IMG/VR virus record: IMGVR_UViG_3300044949_001207
Location: 1-59,377 of that record
Source of the DNA: a virus
DNA length: 59,377 bases
Direction: 5' to 3' (one strand)
Part shown: positions 1 through 6,459 of the stretch, one piece after another
How positions within the stretch are numbered: position 1 is the first letter of the stretch
Layout: each line of letters begins with the position of its first letter
Position numbers and translations under genes: made by a program
The notes under the pieces: model-generated
Databases searched by the model: none
Seen by the model: only the letters and a program-made list of their open reading frames with translations
Told to the model about the DNA's origin: nothing

Positions 1-93
1 CACCTGATGCGGTGCATTGAGGCGGGCGGGGACTATGTCCGTGATGTGTCGCTGCCTGTGGGCGACCCGATCTACACCGGCCACCGATCCTGA
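1..93 (+). CDS. Hypothetical protein, 3' part (contig-end copy)
   Basis: This is the last 30 codons and the TGA stop of the gene seen whole at 58737-59039. The reading frame starts at base 1 and is identical base for base to 58947-59039. It is cut only by the arbitrary contig end. It is followed 6 bases later by a repeat copy (100-115). Confidence 0.85.
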   Translation, partial: HLMRCIEAGGDYVRDVSLPVGDPIYTGHRS

Positions 94-99
94 GGCTTC

Positions 100-115
100 G
101 CGGATTTCCGGCAAC
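100..115 (+). repeat. Start-associated repeat, copy 1
   Basis: Exact GCGGATTTCCGGCAAC. It lies 6 nt after the stop at 91-93, and the ATG at 136 follows after 20 nt with a GAGGAG ribosome site between. CGG-ATTT-CCG inside the repeat can form a 3-bp hairpin. Confidence 0.9.
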
Positions 116-135
116 ACACAGTGAGGAGACAACCC

Positions 136-486
136 ATGGCAACGCCATTGCCAACACACATCACGACATGCCCAGACTTCAAGACCGACCACCTCCGCCC
201 ACATGAGCGGGTCATCGCTGAGGCTGTACTGCGAGCGCTGCCTGCGGAAGCAACCGGCGGCGGGTGCCAGGCCTTCTGGTCGCCCGACAAGTGGAAGCAA
301 CGGGGCGAGCACTACGGCACGAACAGCCTGCTCATCCTGGTGCATGACGGCGGCGACCTGGCCCCCCTTTGCAACCCCGACTACGGCATGCCGCTGTGTA
401 TGCGGGCGCTGGAGGCGGAACTGCGGGACATGGGTCTGTTCGTGGAGTCATGCACCTGCTGGTACTCCGCCGTCTACCTGGCCTGA
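136..486 (+). CDS. Hypothetical protein, 116 aa
   Basis: I do not recognise this protein. It has no signal peptide or membrane segment and has scattered cysteines (two near the C-terminus, in an ESCTCWYS context). The start at ATG 136 is chosen because GAGGAG lies at the right distance upstream and downstream of a repeat copy. Longer in-frame starts would run back through the repeat. The first 21 codons are duplicated at 59315-59377. At the left end it directly follows the 58737 gene; at the right end one extra gene (59079-59303) intervenes. Confidence 0.7.
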   Translation: MATPLPTHITTCPDFKTDHLRPHERVIAEAVLRALPAEATGGGCQAFWSPDKWKQRGEHYGTNSLLILVHDGGDLAPLCNPDYGMPLCMRALEAELRDMGLFVESCTCWYSAVYLA

Positions 487-502
487 GCGGATTTCCGGCA
501 AC
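487..502 (+). repeat. Start-associated repeat, copy 2
   Basis: Exact GCGGATTTCCGGCAAC beginning at the base after the TGA at 484-486. No coding gene follows it before the next copy at 589. Confidence 0.9.
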
Positions 503-588
503 CAACCATTGACCTGACCGGACACTACAGGGTGGGGCCACCCGGCCCGCCGACCAGGTGCGAAACGGGTGGCATTCAATACACACAG
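503..588 (+). other. Gene-less inter-repeat module with hairpin
   Basis: This 86-bp stretch lies between two repeat copies and has no plausible gene. It contains a GC-rich hairpin at 530-543 (GGGTGG, GG, CCACCC; realistically 5 bp with a 4-nt loop), with no T-run after it. It could be a remnant of a decayed gene module or a small structured RNA. Confidence 0.45.
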
Positions 589-604
589 GCGGATTTCCGG
601 CAAC
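589..604 (+). repeat. Start-associated repeat, copy 3
   Basis: Exact copy. The ATG at 625 follows after 20 nt, with GGGAGGACGAG between. Confidence 0.9.
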
Positions 605-624
605 CACTAACGGGAGGACGAGTG

Positions 625-822
625 ATGGACTGCTGCATCTGTTCAAAGCCTATCGCCCCGGTCGGGGATTGGACGCAGGGCAATGACGCATGGCCGGTGG
701 CCGATGGCCGGTGCTGCAACCAGTGCGACATGACGGTGGTGGTGCAGGCCCGACTTATGGAGTGGGCGGCGGAGCGGAGCAAGCGGATTTCCGGCAACTC
801 AAAGCGGGAGGCAACCACATGA
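625..822 (+). CDS. Small cysteine-rich protein, 65 aa
   Basis: The protein has paired cysteines near the N-terminus (DCCICSK) and again about 25 residues later (RCCNQCD). This pattern suggests a zinc knuckle or ribbon. The function is unknown. The start at ATG 625 has GGGAGGACGAGTG directly before it. The last residues (KRISGN...) are the repeat copy at 783-798 read in frame, so the stop codon lies beyond the repeat and overlaps the next start (ATGA at 819-822). Confidence 0.7.
   Translation: MDCCICSKPIAPVGDWTQGNDAWPVADGRCCNQCDMTVVVQARLMEWAAERSKRISGNSKREATT
783..798 (+). repeat. Start-associated repeat, copy 4
   Basis: Exact copy inside the 3' end of the 625-822 gene, read as RISGN. It lies 20 nt before the ATG at 819. 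Confidence 0.9.
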
Positions 823-1100
823 GCGACATCCTCGCAGACATTGAACGGGTGCTGGATCGATACCACAGATCGACGCCACTGCTGGTTCACGGCACCCTGC
901 TGGATGCAAGGCAGGAGATCAAGGCACTGATGACTGCGGTCGAGAACCTGACGGTCGAGCGGAACCTCCTGTCGCGGGCGCTTGAAGACCTGGCCGGGAG
1001 GTGCGACGGGCCGGATGGCGTGCTGAAAAACGGGGAGAACATACCCACATACCAGGCGCATGCGGCGCTGGGTCACTTCGATGACGGGGAGGATCGCTGA
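819..1100 (+). CDS. Hypothetical protein, 93 aa
   Basis: Unrecognised. The middle third (about residues 25-60) is rich in A, E, L and R and likely helical. The start at ATG 819 is supported by GGGAGG 8 nt upstream and by the ATGA overlap with the preceding stop. Its own stop overlaps the next start in the same way (TGATG at 1098-1102), so translation of the pair is probably coupled. Confidence 0.7.
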   Translation: MSDILADIERVLDRYHRSTPLLVHGTLLDARQEIKALMTAVENLTVERNLLSRALEDLAGRCDGPDGVLKNGENIPTYQAHAALGHFDDGEDR

Positions 1101-1246
1101 TGAGCGTCGGCAGGATCGAAGTCCCATTCGTGGACGGTGTCGAGAGGCTGGCTGAGCTGCTGCTGTCGCTGGCACAGGCGGGGTTCACCTTCGAGGTGCG
1201 GTGCCACGACCAGATGGATGTGTGGGTGGTGTCGCTGAAGTACTGA
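1100..1246 (+). CDS. Hypothetical small protein, 48 aa
   Basis: A short reading frame starts at an ATG that overlaps the stop of the 819-1100 gene (TGATG) and ends in TGA immediately before a repeat copy. The product begins MSVGRIEVPFVDG and has one likely helix rich in L and A, followed by a short strand-like tail. A GGGGAGGA ribosome site lies about 8 nt upstream, inside the previous gene. The function is unknown. Its tight placement between coupled start and repeat argues that it is real. Confidence 0.65.
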   Translation: MSVGRIEVPFVDGVERLAELLLSLAQAGFTFEVRCHDQMDVWVVSLKY

Positions 1247-1262
1247 GCGGATTTCCGGCAAC
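1247..1262 (+). repeat. Start-associated repeat, copy 5
   Basis: Exact copy beginning at the base after the TGA at 1244-1246. A GGGAG site and an ATG at 1280 follow after 17 nt, but the frame there stops after four codons (MRDF). Confidence 0.9.
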
Positions 1263-1281
1263 TCACAACGGGAGAAGACAT

Positions 1282-1478
1282 GCGTGACTTTTGAGAACCG
1301 CCCTGCGGGGTGACTGCGAAGTGGTGAGAGTTCACCGTCACACCGCACCACATGGTGTATGCCTGATCGCATTGAACCGCATCGGCGCAGGCGGATAAGG
1401 CGATCCGAATAGCGAATAGGTGGCATCGCGCAGCCATGTGGAAAAACGCAGCCGCGGGGGGGTTCTCAAGGGTCACGC
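1282..1478 (+). ncRNA. Putative structured RNA (or MITE-like element)
   Basis: Bases 1282-1299 and 1461-1478 can pair over 18 continuous base pairs, two of them G-U. Inside are further helices: 1310-1314 with 1337-1341 stacked beyond a bulge on 1323-1327 with 1332-1336; 1348-1355 with 1434-1441 (8 bp, perfect); and 1392-1396 with 1403-1407. No gene of useful length fits the stretch. The element starts 2 nt after an ATG preceded by GGGAG and is bounded by repeat copies at 1247 and 1501. The terminal inverted repeats would also fit a miniature transposable element, but I see no clear target duplication. It matches no RNA family I can name. Confidence 0.55.
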
Positions 1479-1500
1479 CAGGGTTTGGGCAAGGGGTCGA

Positions 1501-1516
1501 ACGGATTTCCGGCAAC
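1501..1516 (+). repeat. Start-associated repeat, copy 6 (first base A)
   Basis: ACGGATTTCCGGCAAC, one base off the consensus. It lies 22 nt before the ATG at 1539. Confidence 0.85.
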
Positions 1517-1538
1517 TGGATGCAGGAGGACAACGGCA

Positions 1539-1907
1539 ATGGTGCGGGTGCGGTTTCATCTTGGTGCCGGTGAGCATTGCAACCACTGGCAAGTGCGGCA
1601 TGCGGATGGACGGGTCGAGTACTTCGATCCCGCCACCTCCGGACTCCGCATGATCGGGTGCCGACTGCGGAACCACCGGGGTACGGCACAGCGAATCCAT
1701 GACGGGGAGCACAAGTCCCCCTGTGCCTGGATCGAGGCGCAGTGGGTCTACCGATACACACCGACCGCCGATGACATGCCATGCGGGGATTGGGTGGGCT
1801 ACAACCCGCGCGTTTCCCCCAACTGGCGGAGCGGAAACGGCGACAACCTGGACGGGCGGGAGTTCAGCGTCATCACAGCGGAAGGTCGAGCACTGTGGGC
1901 GCAGTGA
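1539..1907 (+). CDS. Hypothetical protein, 122 aa
   Basis: Unrecognised. It is rich in W, H and Y, and its pattern of short polar turns (HADGRVEYFDP, TAQRIHDGEH) suggests a small beta-rich fold. The start at ATG 1539 is chosen over an upstream in-frame start at 1485 because AGGAGG lies 8 nt before it and the upstream start would read through the repeat. No membrane segment is seen. Confidence 0.7.
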   Translation: MVRVRFHLGAGEHCNHWQVRHADGRVEYFDPATSGLRMIGCRLRNHRGTAQRIHDGEHKSPCAWIEAQWVYRYTPTADDMPCGDWVGYNPRVSPNWRSGNGDNLDGREFSVITAEGRALWAQ

Positions 1908-1910
1908 GCT

Positions 1911-1926
1911 GCGGATTTCCGGCAAC
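1911..1926 (+). repeat. Start-associated repeat, copy 7
   Basis: Exact copy 3 nt after the TGA at 1905-1907. The GTG at 1948 follows after 21 nt. Confidence 0.9.
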
Positions 1927-1947
1927 ACACATCGGGAGGGCGAGCAA

Positions 1948-2280
1948 GTGAGAGCAATCTATTCGGTTCACATCAAGGGCAAGCCGTCCGTCAAGCGGGG
2001 CGGCCTTGAATACACCAAGCAAAACGTCGTGGCTTTCGAGGATCGGGTGCGGGTCGTGGCCTATGCCGATGACTTCTTCGGGGGCGACGAGTCCAAGTCC
2101 TTCCGATCCAGGGTCATGCTGAACCCCACCTGGGGGCAACTGTTCCGCTGCTTTCAGCGGCAGATGCAAGTCACCAAGGACTACCACCATCAGTTCCTGG
2201 AAGGGGCGAGGGTGGTGCGTCGAGAGGTGGACGAGGACGGTGTGTCGTATGCGGTGGTCGCGCTGATCACTGGTTCGTGA
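1948..2280 (+). CDS. Hypothetical protein, 110 aa
   Basis: Unrecognised, apparently soluble, with mixed alpha/beta character. It starts at a GTG preceded by GGGAGGGCGAG, the same junction sequence that precedes other starts in this block, which fixes the start even though it is not ATG. A longer frame opens upstream at 1699 but overlaps the previous gene. Confidence 0.65.
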   Translation: MRAIYSVHIKGKPSVKRGGLEYTKQNVVAFEDRVRVVAYADDFFGGDESKSFRSRVMLNPTWGQLFRCFQRQMQVTKDYHHQFLEGARVVRREVDEDGVSYAVVALITGS

Positions 2281-2283
2281 GCT

Positions 2284-2299
2284 GCGGATTTCCGGCAAC
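2284..2299 (+). repeat. Start-associated repeat, copy 8
   Basis: Exact copy 3 nt after the TGA at 2278-2280. The next start (ATG 2339) is 39 nt away, farther than usual. Confidence 0.9.
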
Positions 2300-2338
2300 T
2301 GGTTGGTGGATCGGGCAATCACAACAGGAGACTGAGCA

Positions 2339-3220
2339 ATGAACGTCGTGGCAGATGGAATCTCCGCACATGTGCGGGACAGGTACAACTTCACCGTCGA
2401 TAAGTTCCCCCTGTCGGGGCCGGATGGCTTGCGGACTCCCTACTACGGGCTGTTCCGCAGCGACAACGGGCAGGCTGTCGGTGGCAGTTCGGTGTCGGCA
2501 AGGTACTGCCCACACACCACCGGGGATGTGCTGGCCCTGGTCGATGCGGCTGCGGCTGCGTTCGACGGGGTGGCATCCGTCCAGTGTGGGTTTCGCGACG
2601 GCCACTGGCTGTCGATTCAACCCACCAAGGAGCACCGGCTGGCTGTGTTCGGCACCGCGGACAACGTCTTCCCGCGACTGATCCTTGACGCACCATACGG
2701 TGGCAAGGGGTGTTTCGAGGGTGGCATCGGGTACTTCCGGGACACATGCCGGAACCTGGCCCGCATGCACATGGTCACCGGAACGACCGTCAAGATCCGC
2801 CACACCAGCGGGCTGCGGCTGAAGATGGACGAGCTGATCGCCACCTTCGGGCAGCTGCGTGAGGGGTGGAGCAACCTGGTCGAGGCTATCCAGGGGATGG
2901 AGCGCCGACAGGTGAGCATGGTGGAGTTCCTGCGGTCGGTGTACGGGGAACCAGACCGGGACAGCGGTCGCTCCGTCACCATCCACCGCAACCGGACGGA
3001 GGCGATCTTCCGGCGGCTGACTACTGAGCGGCTGCGGACGGGGCGACCCGACATGCAGACCGATTGGGTGGTCAGTGCATGGGAGGCGTTCAATGCGGTG
3101 CAGGGGTACGTCCAGCATGACGCCACCCGACGCGGCAACCCGACGCCAATCGACCGGATCATGATCGCTGCCACCGATCCTGCGGTGGCGAGGGCGGAGG
3201 CTCTGGCACTGTCCGTCTGA
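2339..3220 (+). CDS. DUF932 family protein (phage/plasmid-like), 293 aa
   Basis: The sequence resembles the DUF932 family that is widespread in phages and plasmids. The N-terminal part carries a YxLFRSDNGQAVGGS strand-turn segment. A central strand pair (VQCGFRDGHWLSIQP) and a later VTGTTVKIRHTSGLRLKM segment follow, and the C-terminal third is helical. The biochemical role of the family is unsettled; host take-over and anti-restriction have been suggested. Length is typical for the family. The start at ATG 2339 has AGGAG 8 nt upstream. It is the largest gene of this part of the block and stands alone between two repeat copies. Confidence 0.75.
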   Translation: MNVVADGISAHVRDRYNFTVDKFPLSGPDGLRTPYYGLFRSDNGQAVGGSSVSARYCPHTTGDVLALVDAAAAAFDGVASVQCGFRDGHWLSIQPTKEHRLAVFGTADNVFPRLILDAPYGGKGCFEGGIGYFRDTCRNLARMHMVTGTTVKIRHTSGLRLKMDELIATFGQLREGWSNLVEAIQGMERRQVSMVEFLRSVYGEPDRDSGRSVTIHRNRTEAIFRRLTTERLRTGRPDMQTDWVVSAWEAFNAVQGYVQHDATRRGNPTPIDRIMIAATDPAVARAEALALSV

Positions 3221-3262
3221 CGGGTGCGGGCGGCGGGGACTGACACCCGCCGCCCGACCTGG

Positions 3263-3278
3263 GCGGATTTCCGGCAAC
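3263..3278 (+). repeat. Start-associated repeat, copy 9
   Basis: Exact copy, 42 nt after the TGA at 3218-3220 and 20 nt before the ATG at 3299. Confidence 0.9.
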
Positions 3279-3298
3279 CAACATCGGAGGGAGAGGCG

Positions 3299-3529
3299 AT
3301 GAGACTGCAAGACGTTATCCGCAAACACGACCTGCGTGTGTGGCAGGACATCGAAGTGGTTGGGTCTGACCGCTGGATCACCGTCGTTGCCGATCAGTCC
3401 ACGCCGCAAATCTTTGGCGACCTTCACAAGGCCACCGACTACAGCATGTGCAGTGCCCTGCCGCGGGAGCATGGCATGTTGTTCATGTTCCAGCGAAACG
3501 CAAAGCCTGTGCGGCAGGAGGGACAGTGA
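3299..3529 (+). CDS. Hypothetical protein, 76 aa
   Basis: Unrecognised small soluble protein. The start at ATG 3299 follows CGGAGGGAGAG. Earlier in-frame codons would run through the repeat (ADFRQ). The stop overlaps the next start (TGATG at 3527-3531), and the ribosome site of the next gene (GGAGGGACAG) is encoded inside this gene's last codons. Confidence 0.65.
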   Translation: MRLQDVIRKHDLRVWQDIEVVGSDRWITVVADQSTPQIFGDLHKATDYSMCSALPREHGMLFMFQRNAKPVRQEGQ

Positions 3530-3780
3530 TGCATTGCCACCTAGTGATGGAGAAGTTGAACCATCTGGATGACGGCGAGTCGGTGAGCGAAGCCCTGCTC
3601 GACATGGGCGGGAAGGTGGCCGACTGCGACCCTCGCCAGGATGTGGCCCGACTACTGGGGTCGCTTTACATCAAGGCGGCAGACCGCGACGAGCTGCTGA
3701 AGCTGCTGAAGTACGCATACATCCAGATCCGGAAGGCCGAGGTCGCATGCATGCATGCCTACCTGAAGGAGGACGAGTGA
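3529..3780 (+). CDS. Hypothetical protein, 83 aa, EDE tail
   Basis: Unrecognised, largely helical; the second half has a charged helix (AADRDELLKLLKYAYIQIRKAE). It starts by TGATG coupling to the previous gene. The C-terminus LKEDE is coded by GAGGACGAG, which is at the same time the ribosome site of the next gene. This arrangement recurs at several junctions in the block. Confidence 0.65.
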   Translation: MHCHLVMEKLNHLDDGESVSEALLDMGGKVADCDPRQDVARLLGSLYIKAADRDELLKLLKYAYIQIRKAEVACMHAYLKEDE

Positions 3781-3986
3781 TGCCTCTGTCTGTGCGGGTT
3801 GATGTCTGTTCGCAAGATGCGGAGAGCTATCTGGCACACATGCTTGCCGCCTTGGATGAGGTGGGTTACTCGACCAAGGTGTTCCTGGACATGGATGGCA
3901 GGGGCAACAAGTGGTGGATAGCGGATGCAGCCAAGGACGAGCAGCGGATTTCCGGCAACGCCAGCGGGAGGACGAGTGATGCCTGA
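3780..3986 (+). CDS. Hypothetical protein, 68 aa
   Basis: Unrecognised. The N-terminal 55 residues (MPLSVRVDVCSQDAES...) look like a small alpha/beta domain. The tail (QRISGNASGRTSDA) is produced by reading through the repeat copy at 3944-3959 and the junction behind it, so only the front part is likely to be functional protein. Its stop lies inside the next gene, 8 nt after that gene's ATG. Confidence 0.6.
   Translation: MPLSVRVDVCSQDAESYLAHMLAALDEVGYSTKVFLDMDGRGNKWWIADAAKDEQRISGNASGRTSDA
3944..3959 (+). repeat. Start-associated repeat, copy 10
   Basis: Exact copy inside the end of the 3780-3986 gene (RISGN), 19 nt before the ATG at 3979. Confidence 0.9.
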
Positions 3987-4185
3987 GTTCGACGGGACGG
4001 TGCGGCAGTTCCTTGAGATCACCCGGCAGCTGTACCCCAACTGCCGCATCTGCGAGGACGCGGAGGGGCAGATCGTCATCTACACCGGGGCGACGGTGGA
4101 GATGGGAGGAGAGGTGGTTCGCTGGGAACCTGAAGACGAGGACGATTACCAGGCGTGGCTCGACCGCAACCCTGAGATCGGCTAG
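3979..4185 (+). CDS. Hypothetical acidic protein, 68 aa
   Basis: Unrecognised. The C-terminal half is strongly acidic (EPEDEDDYQAW). The start at ATG 3979 has GGGAGGACGAGTG directly before it. The TAG stop shares its last base with the first base of the next repeat copy. Confidence 0.65.
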   Translation: MPEFDGTVRQFLEITRQLYPNCRICEDAEGQIVIYTGATVEMGGEVVRWEPEDEDDYQAWLDRNPEIG

Positions 4186-4200
4186 CGGATTTCCGGCAAC
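4185..4200 (+). repeat. Start-associated repeat, copy 11
   Basis: Exact copy whose first G is the last base of the TAG stop. The ATG at 4222 follows after 21 nt. Confidence 0.9.
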
Positions 4201-4221
4201 AAGAAACGGGAGGACACGACG

Positions 4222-4506
4222 ATGCACATGATCAAGCCGATGCCGCACTGGAACGGAAGCAAGGCCGACGATCTCGCAGCTCAGATGCAGGCTGTCGGCA
4301 ATGCCATCGAAGAGGCGGCGGCACTGATGCGGCAGTGGCAACCGCATGGCCGGGACTACCAGGGGACGGGCGACTACCTGGCTGACCGCGACGAATACAT
4401 GCGTCGGCAGCGGGTGCTGACGGAGATGGCGGATCAGTACAACGCCGAGGCACTGAGGTGCATCGACCTTCACTACGGACGCAAACCAAAGGGGGTGACG
4501 GCATGA
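4222..4506 (+). CDS. Hypothetical helical protein, 94 aa
   Basis: Unrecognised. Residues about 15-85 look like two long helices (AQMQAVGNAIEEAAALMRQW and DEYMRRQRVLTEMADQYNAEA), possibly a coiled coil. The start is at ATG 4222, with ATG 4228 as an alternative; GGGAGGACACGAC precedes the first. The end overlaps the next start by 4 nt. Confidence 0.65.
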   Translation: MHMIKPMPHWNGSKADDLAAQMQAVGNAIEEAAALMRQWQPHGRDYQGTGDYLADRDEYMRRQRVLTEMADQYNAEALRCIDLHYGRKPKGVTA

Positions 4507-4745
4507 CTGACGAGGACAAGCGGGAGCTGTACCGGATCGTTCGCGACCGGCTGAACGGCAGCGGACTGAGCAGCAAGCGTAAGCATGTGGAGTCGGCAAT
4601 CTTTGCCGCCCACAACGGCAGGCTCGACGGCCAGACGCTGGTCACGACGCGCAACCTTCACCTGTTCCGGCAGTACCGGAACTCAGTGTCGTGCAGCCCC
4701 GCCCACATGGTGGACGCTGCGTTGGCGGACGGAGAGGACGAGTGA
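4503..4745 (+). CDS. Hypothetical protein, 80 aa, EDE tail
   Basis: Unrecognised basic, helical small protein ending in GEDE. The start at ATG 4503 overlaps the preceding stop (ATGA). The GAGGACGAG that codes the C-terminal EDE serves as the ribosome site for the gene at 4745. Confidence 0.65.
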   Translation: MTDEDKRELYRIVRDRLNGSGLSSKRKHVESAIFAAHNGRLDGQTLVTTRNLHLFRQYRNSVSCSPAHMVDAALADGEDE

Positions 4746-4984
4746 TGTCATCCCCATACGAACAGGAGTACGCGGACGGGCTGTACCCCAGCTTCACCCT
4801 GGTGTTCACCCTGCATAAGGAGACCGGCAACTACAGCATCTACTGCCCTGAGTGGAAGTGCGAGCTGGCCGGTGGCAAGCACCCAGGTCATGCGGCATAC
4901 GGGCTGATCATGGAGATCGTCGGTCACAACACAGAAGAGATGCGTCATGCGAATCGCCACGAAACAAATAGCACATGCTCTTAG
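4745..4984 (+). CDS. Hypothetical protein, 79 aa
   Basis: Unrecognised. The segment YPSFTLVFTLHKETGNYSIYCPEW looks like a beta hairpin. The start is TGATG-coupled. The last 13 codons overlap the following AT-richer gene (start 4947) in another frame, so the original C-terminus may have been replaced when that gene arrived. Confidence 0.6.
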   Translation: MSSPYEQEYADGLYPSFTLVFTLHKETGNYSIYCPEWKCELAGGKHPGHAAYGLIMEIVGHNTEEMRHANRHETNSTCS

Positions 4985-5189
4985 TCTTGAGAGCGACGAA
5001 TCATCAGATTGTATTGCTACAGCACTGCGAAGTATTGAGACAATCCTTGATGCTGTTGCTGAGAATCTTGAGAACGATTTTGAATCGGCGGCATTGGGGG
5101 ATGCATCTAATCTCATCCAACTAATGAGGAATGGGCTGAGAGGTCGAGCGGATTTCCGGCAACACACAGCGGGAGGACGAGACCAATGA
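4947..5189 (+). CDS. Hypothetical protein, 80 aa, AT-rich insertion
   Basis: Unrecognised, mostly helical and acidic. Its codons (TCT, ATT, AAT, GAT, TTG) are clearly AT-richer than those of the neighbours, which suggests recent transfer. The 38-bp overlap with the preceding gene supports insertion. The tail RADFRQHTAGGRDQ is the repeat copy at 5148 read in frame. The stop overlaps the next ATG (ATGA at 5186). Confidence 0.6.
   Translation: MRIATKQIAHALSLESDESSDCIATALRSIETILDAVAENLENDFESAALGDASNLIQLMRNGLRGRADFRQHTAGGRDQ
5148..5163 (+). repeat. Start-associated repeat, copy 12
   Basis: Exact copy inside the end of the 4947-5189 gene (ADFRQ), 22 nt before the ATG at 5186. Confidence 0.9.
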
Positions 5190-5497
5190 ACAGGCAGCGG
5201 GCGGCTGAGCGCCGCCGGTATGAGCAGGCGATGGGGCTGAAGGCCGAGCACTGGGTTCCACTCAAGGCCAGTGGCATAGCACCTTTTCGCCTCTATCGGG
5301 TGGAGGGAACCTACCAGGTGGAGTTCAACCGCAGCGGTCGGACGCTACCGATCTATGAGTACAAGATGATTTGGGCGAAGGCATTCGAGGTCAGGCATCC
5401 ATGCGGCATAACGCATCGGTTCGCCACCCTCAGGGAAGCCAAGGCATTCGCGATGCAGCAGCTGGCGGGTTCGGGCAAGCGGATTTCCGGCAACTAG
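5186..5497 (+). CDS. Hypothetical protein, 103 aa
   Basis: Unrecognised. It has a basic N-terminus (MNRQRAAERRRYEQ), then a probable beta-rich middle and a short C-terminal helix (LREAKAFAMQQL). The final residues KRISGN are the repeat copy at 5479, and the stop follows immediately. The start at ATG 5186 has GGGAGGACGAG 5 nt upstream. Confidence 0.65.
   Translation: MNRQRAAERRRYEQAMGLKAEHWVPLKASGIAPFRLYRVEGTYQVEFNRSGRTLPIYEYKMIWAKAFEVRHPCGITHRFATLREAKAFAMQQLAGSGKRISGN
5479..5494 (+). repeat. Start-associated repeat, copy 13
   Basis: Exact copy forming the last codons of the 5186-5497 gene. The next ATG (5532) is 37 nt away, with a complete GGGAGGATGAGCG junction before it. Confidence 0.9.
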
Positions 5498-5531
5498 AAA
5501 CGGATCGATAACCACTACGGGAGGATGAGCG

Positions 5532-5945
5532 ATGGTTCACTGGGGGTCTGAGGACTGCAACCCGCCGCTGCCAACTGACGATGTCGATGCGGCGTGGCGG
5601 GCGCATCTGATTGAGTGTGCCGGTGTGGTCGGGCTGTCATCCGTCAAGCACAGCAACGTCGAGGAGTGGCTGTGGCGGATGACGTTCCTGCAGCAGACGC
5701 TGAGCAAGGACTGCGGATGTCTGATCTGGGGTGACGGGCCTGGCAAGACCAAGCGGATGTACCTCACCATCGATGTGCTGCGGAGGTGGGTCGGACTGTG
5801 GACAAACTGGTCAACCCTTAACCGCAAAGAGTTCGTCAAGCTGCGTGTGGATCGGCTGACACAGGAATGCGACGGCACCCTGAAGGAGGCGCTGCGTCGT
5901 GAGGCGGAGACTGCGAAGCCCAAGAAGCGGAGGGTCAAGGTATGA
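5532..5945 (+). CDS. Hypothetical protein, 137 aa
   Basis: Unrecognised soluble protein, tryptophan-rich. It has a probable helical core (EEWLWRMTFLQQTLSKDCGCLIW) and a basic C-terminus (KPKKRRVKV) suited to nucleic-acid contact. The start at ATG 5532 has GGGAGG 7 nt upstream. The end overlaps the next start by 4 nt. Confidence 0.65.
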   Translation: MVHWGSEDCNPPLPTDDVDAAWRAHLIECAGVVGLSSVKHSNVEEWLWRMTFLQQTLSKDCGCLIWGDGPGKTKRMYLTIDVLRRWVGLWTNWSTLNRKEFVKLRVDRLTQECDGTLKEALRREAETAKPKKRRVKV

Positions 5946-6283
5946 GGAACTGGAAGCTGGGCGAAGTGGCATGGGGGTGGCCCGACGATGTCGATAAGAA
6001 AGGGACGGAGACAGCAAGCGGCTATCGCTACATACCGATCTGGCAGACAGACGGTGCATTGAGATACCAGGTCGCCCGCGTTTATGTAGACGAGGACGAT
6101 GCCGAGCAGGAACAGGACTTGGCGTTGCTCGTCGCTGCACCGGAGATGCTGGCTGCGTTGCGACTTGCACATGACGCACTGGACTTTGCCCAGGCTCAGG
6201 TCGAGTCAGAGTCTGACGCTCATCAACTGCGTAAGTGGCGTGTGGCTGTGGGGCGGGCGATCTCAAAGGCGGAGGGACTGTGA
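5942..6283 (+). CDS. Hypothetical protein, 113 aa
   Basis: The C-terminal half carries a LLVAAPEMLAALRLAHDALDFA motif that is common in small accessory phage proteins of unknown role. The N-terminal half looks like a small beta domain (GYRYIPIWQTDGALRYQVARVYV). The start is coupled to the previous gene (ATGA), and the stop overlaps the next start (TGATG). Confidence 0.65.
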   Translation: MRNWKLGEVAWGWPDDVDKKGTETASGYRYIPIWQTDGALRYQVARVYVDEDDAEQEQDLALLVAAPEMLAALRLAHDALDFAQAQVESESDAHQLRKWRVAVGRAISKAEGL

Positions 6284-6459
6284 TGAAGTGGGCAAAGTGC
6301 CTGCAGTGTGGAGGAGAGGTGTGGTTCGACGCCTGGGTGTGCCTGAACGGCGACGTTGCGGGCGGGCCTTACTCCAACACATGGTGCTCCACATGCGGGG
6401 GCGAGGCTGACTACTGCGTTGTGACCGAAGATGAGGAGGAAACCAATGTCAATGATTGA
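6283..6459 (+). CDS. Small zinc-ribbon-like protein, 58 aa
   Basis: The cysteine pairs CLQC (residues 6-9) and CSTC (35-38) are spaced like a zinc ribbon. The C-terminus is acidic (VTEDEEETN). The start at ATG 6283 is coupled to the previous stop. The function is unknown; nucleic-acid or protein binding is the usual role of such folds. Confidence 0.65.
   Translation: MKWAKCLQCGGEVWFDAWVCLNGDVAGGPYSNTWCSTCGGEADYCVVTEDEEETNVND

Larger units (their letters stand above)
1..198. repeat. Terminal redundancy with a 233-bp indel
   Basis: Bases 1-123 are identical to 58947-59069, and bases 100-198 are identical to 59279-59377. The two matches overlap by 24 bases (100-123), which occur twice at the right end (59046-59069 and 59279-59302) and once here. 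The left end therefore equals the right end with exactly one repeat-to-repeat module deleted. This shows the contig is circular or circularly permuted, and that two versions of this junction were assembled. Confidence 0.95.
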
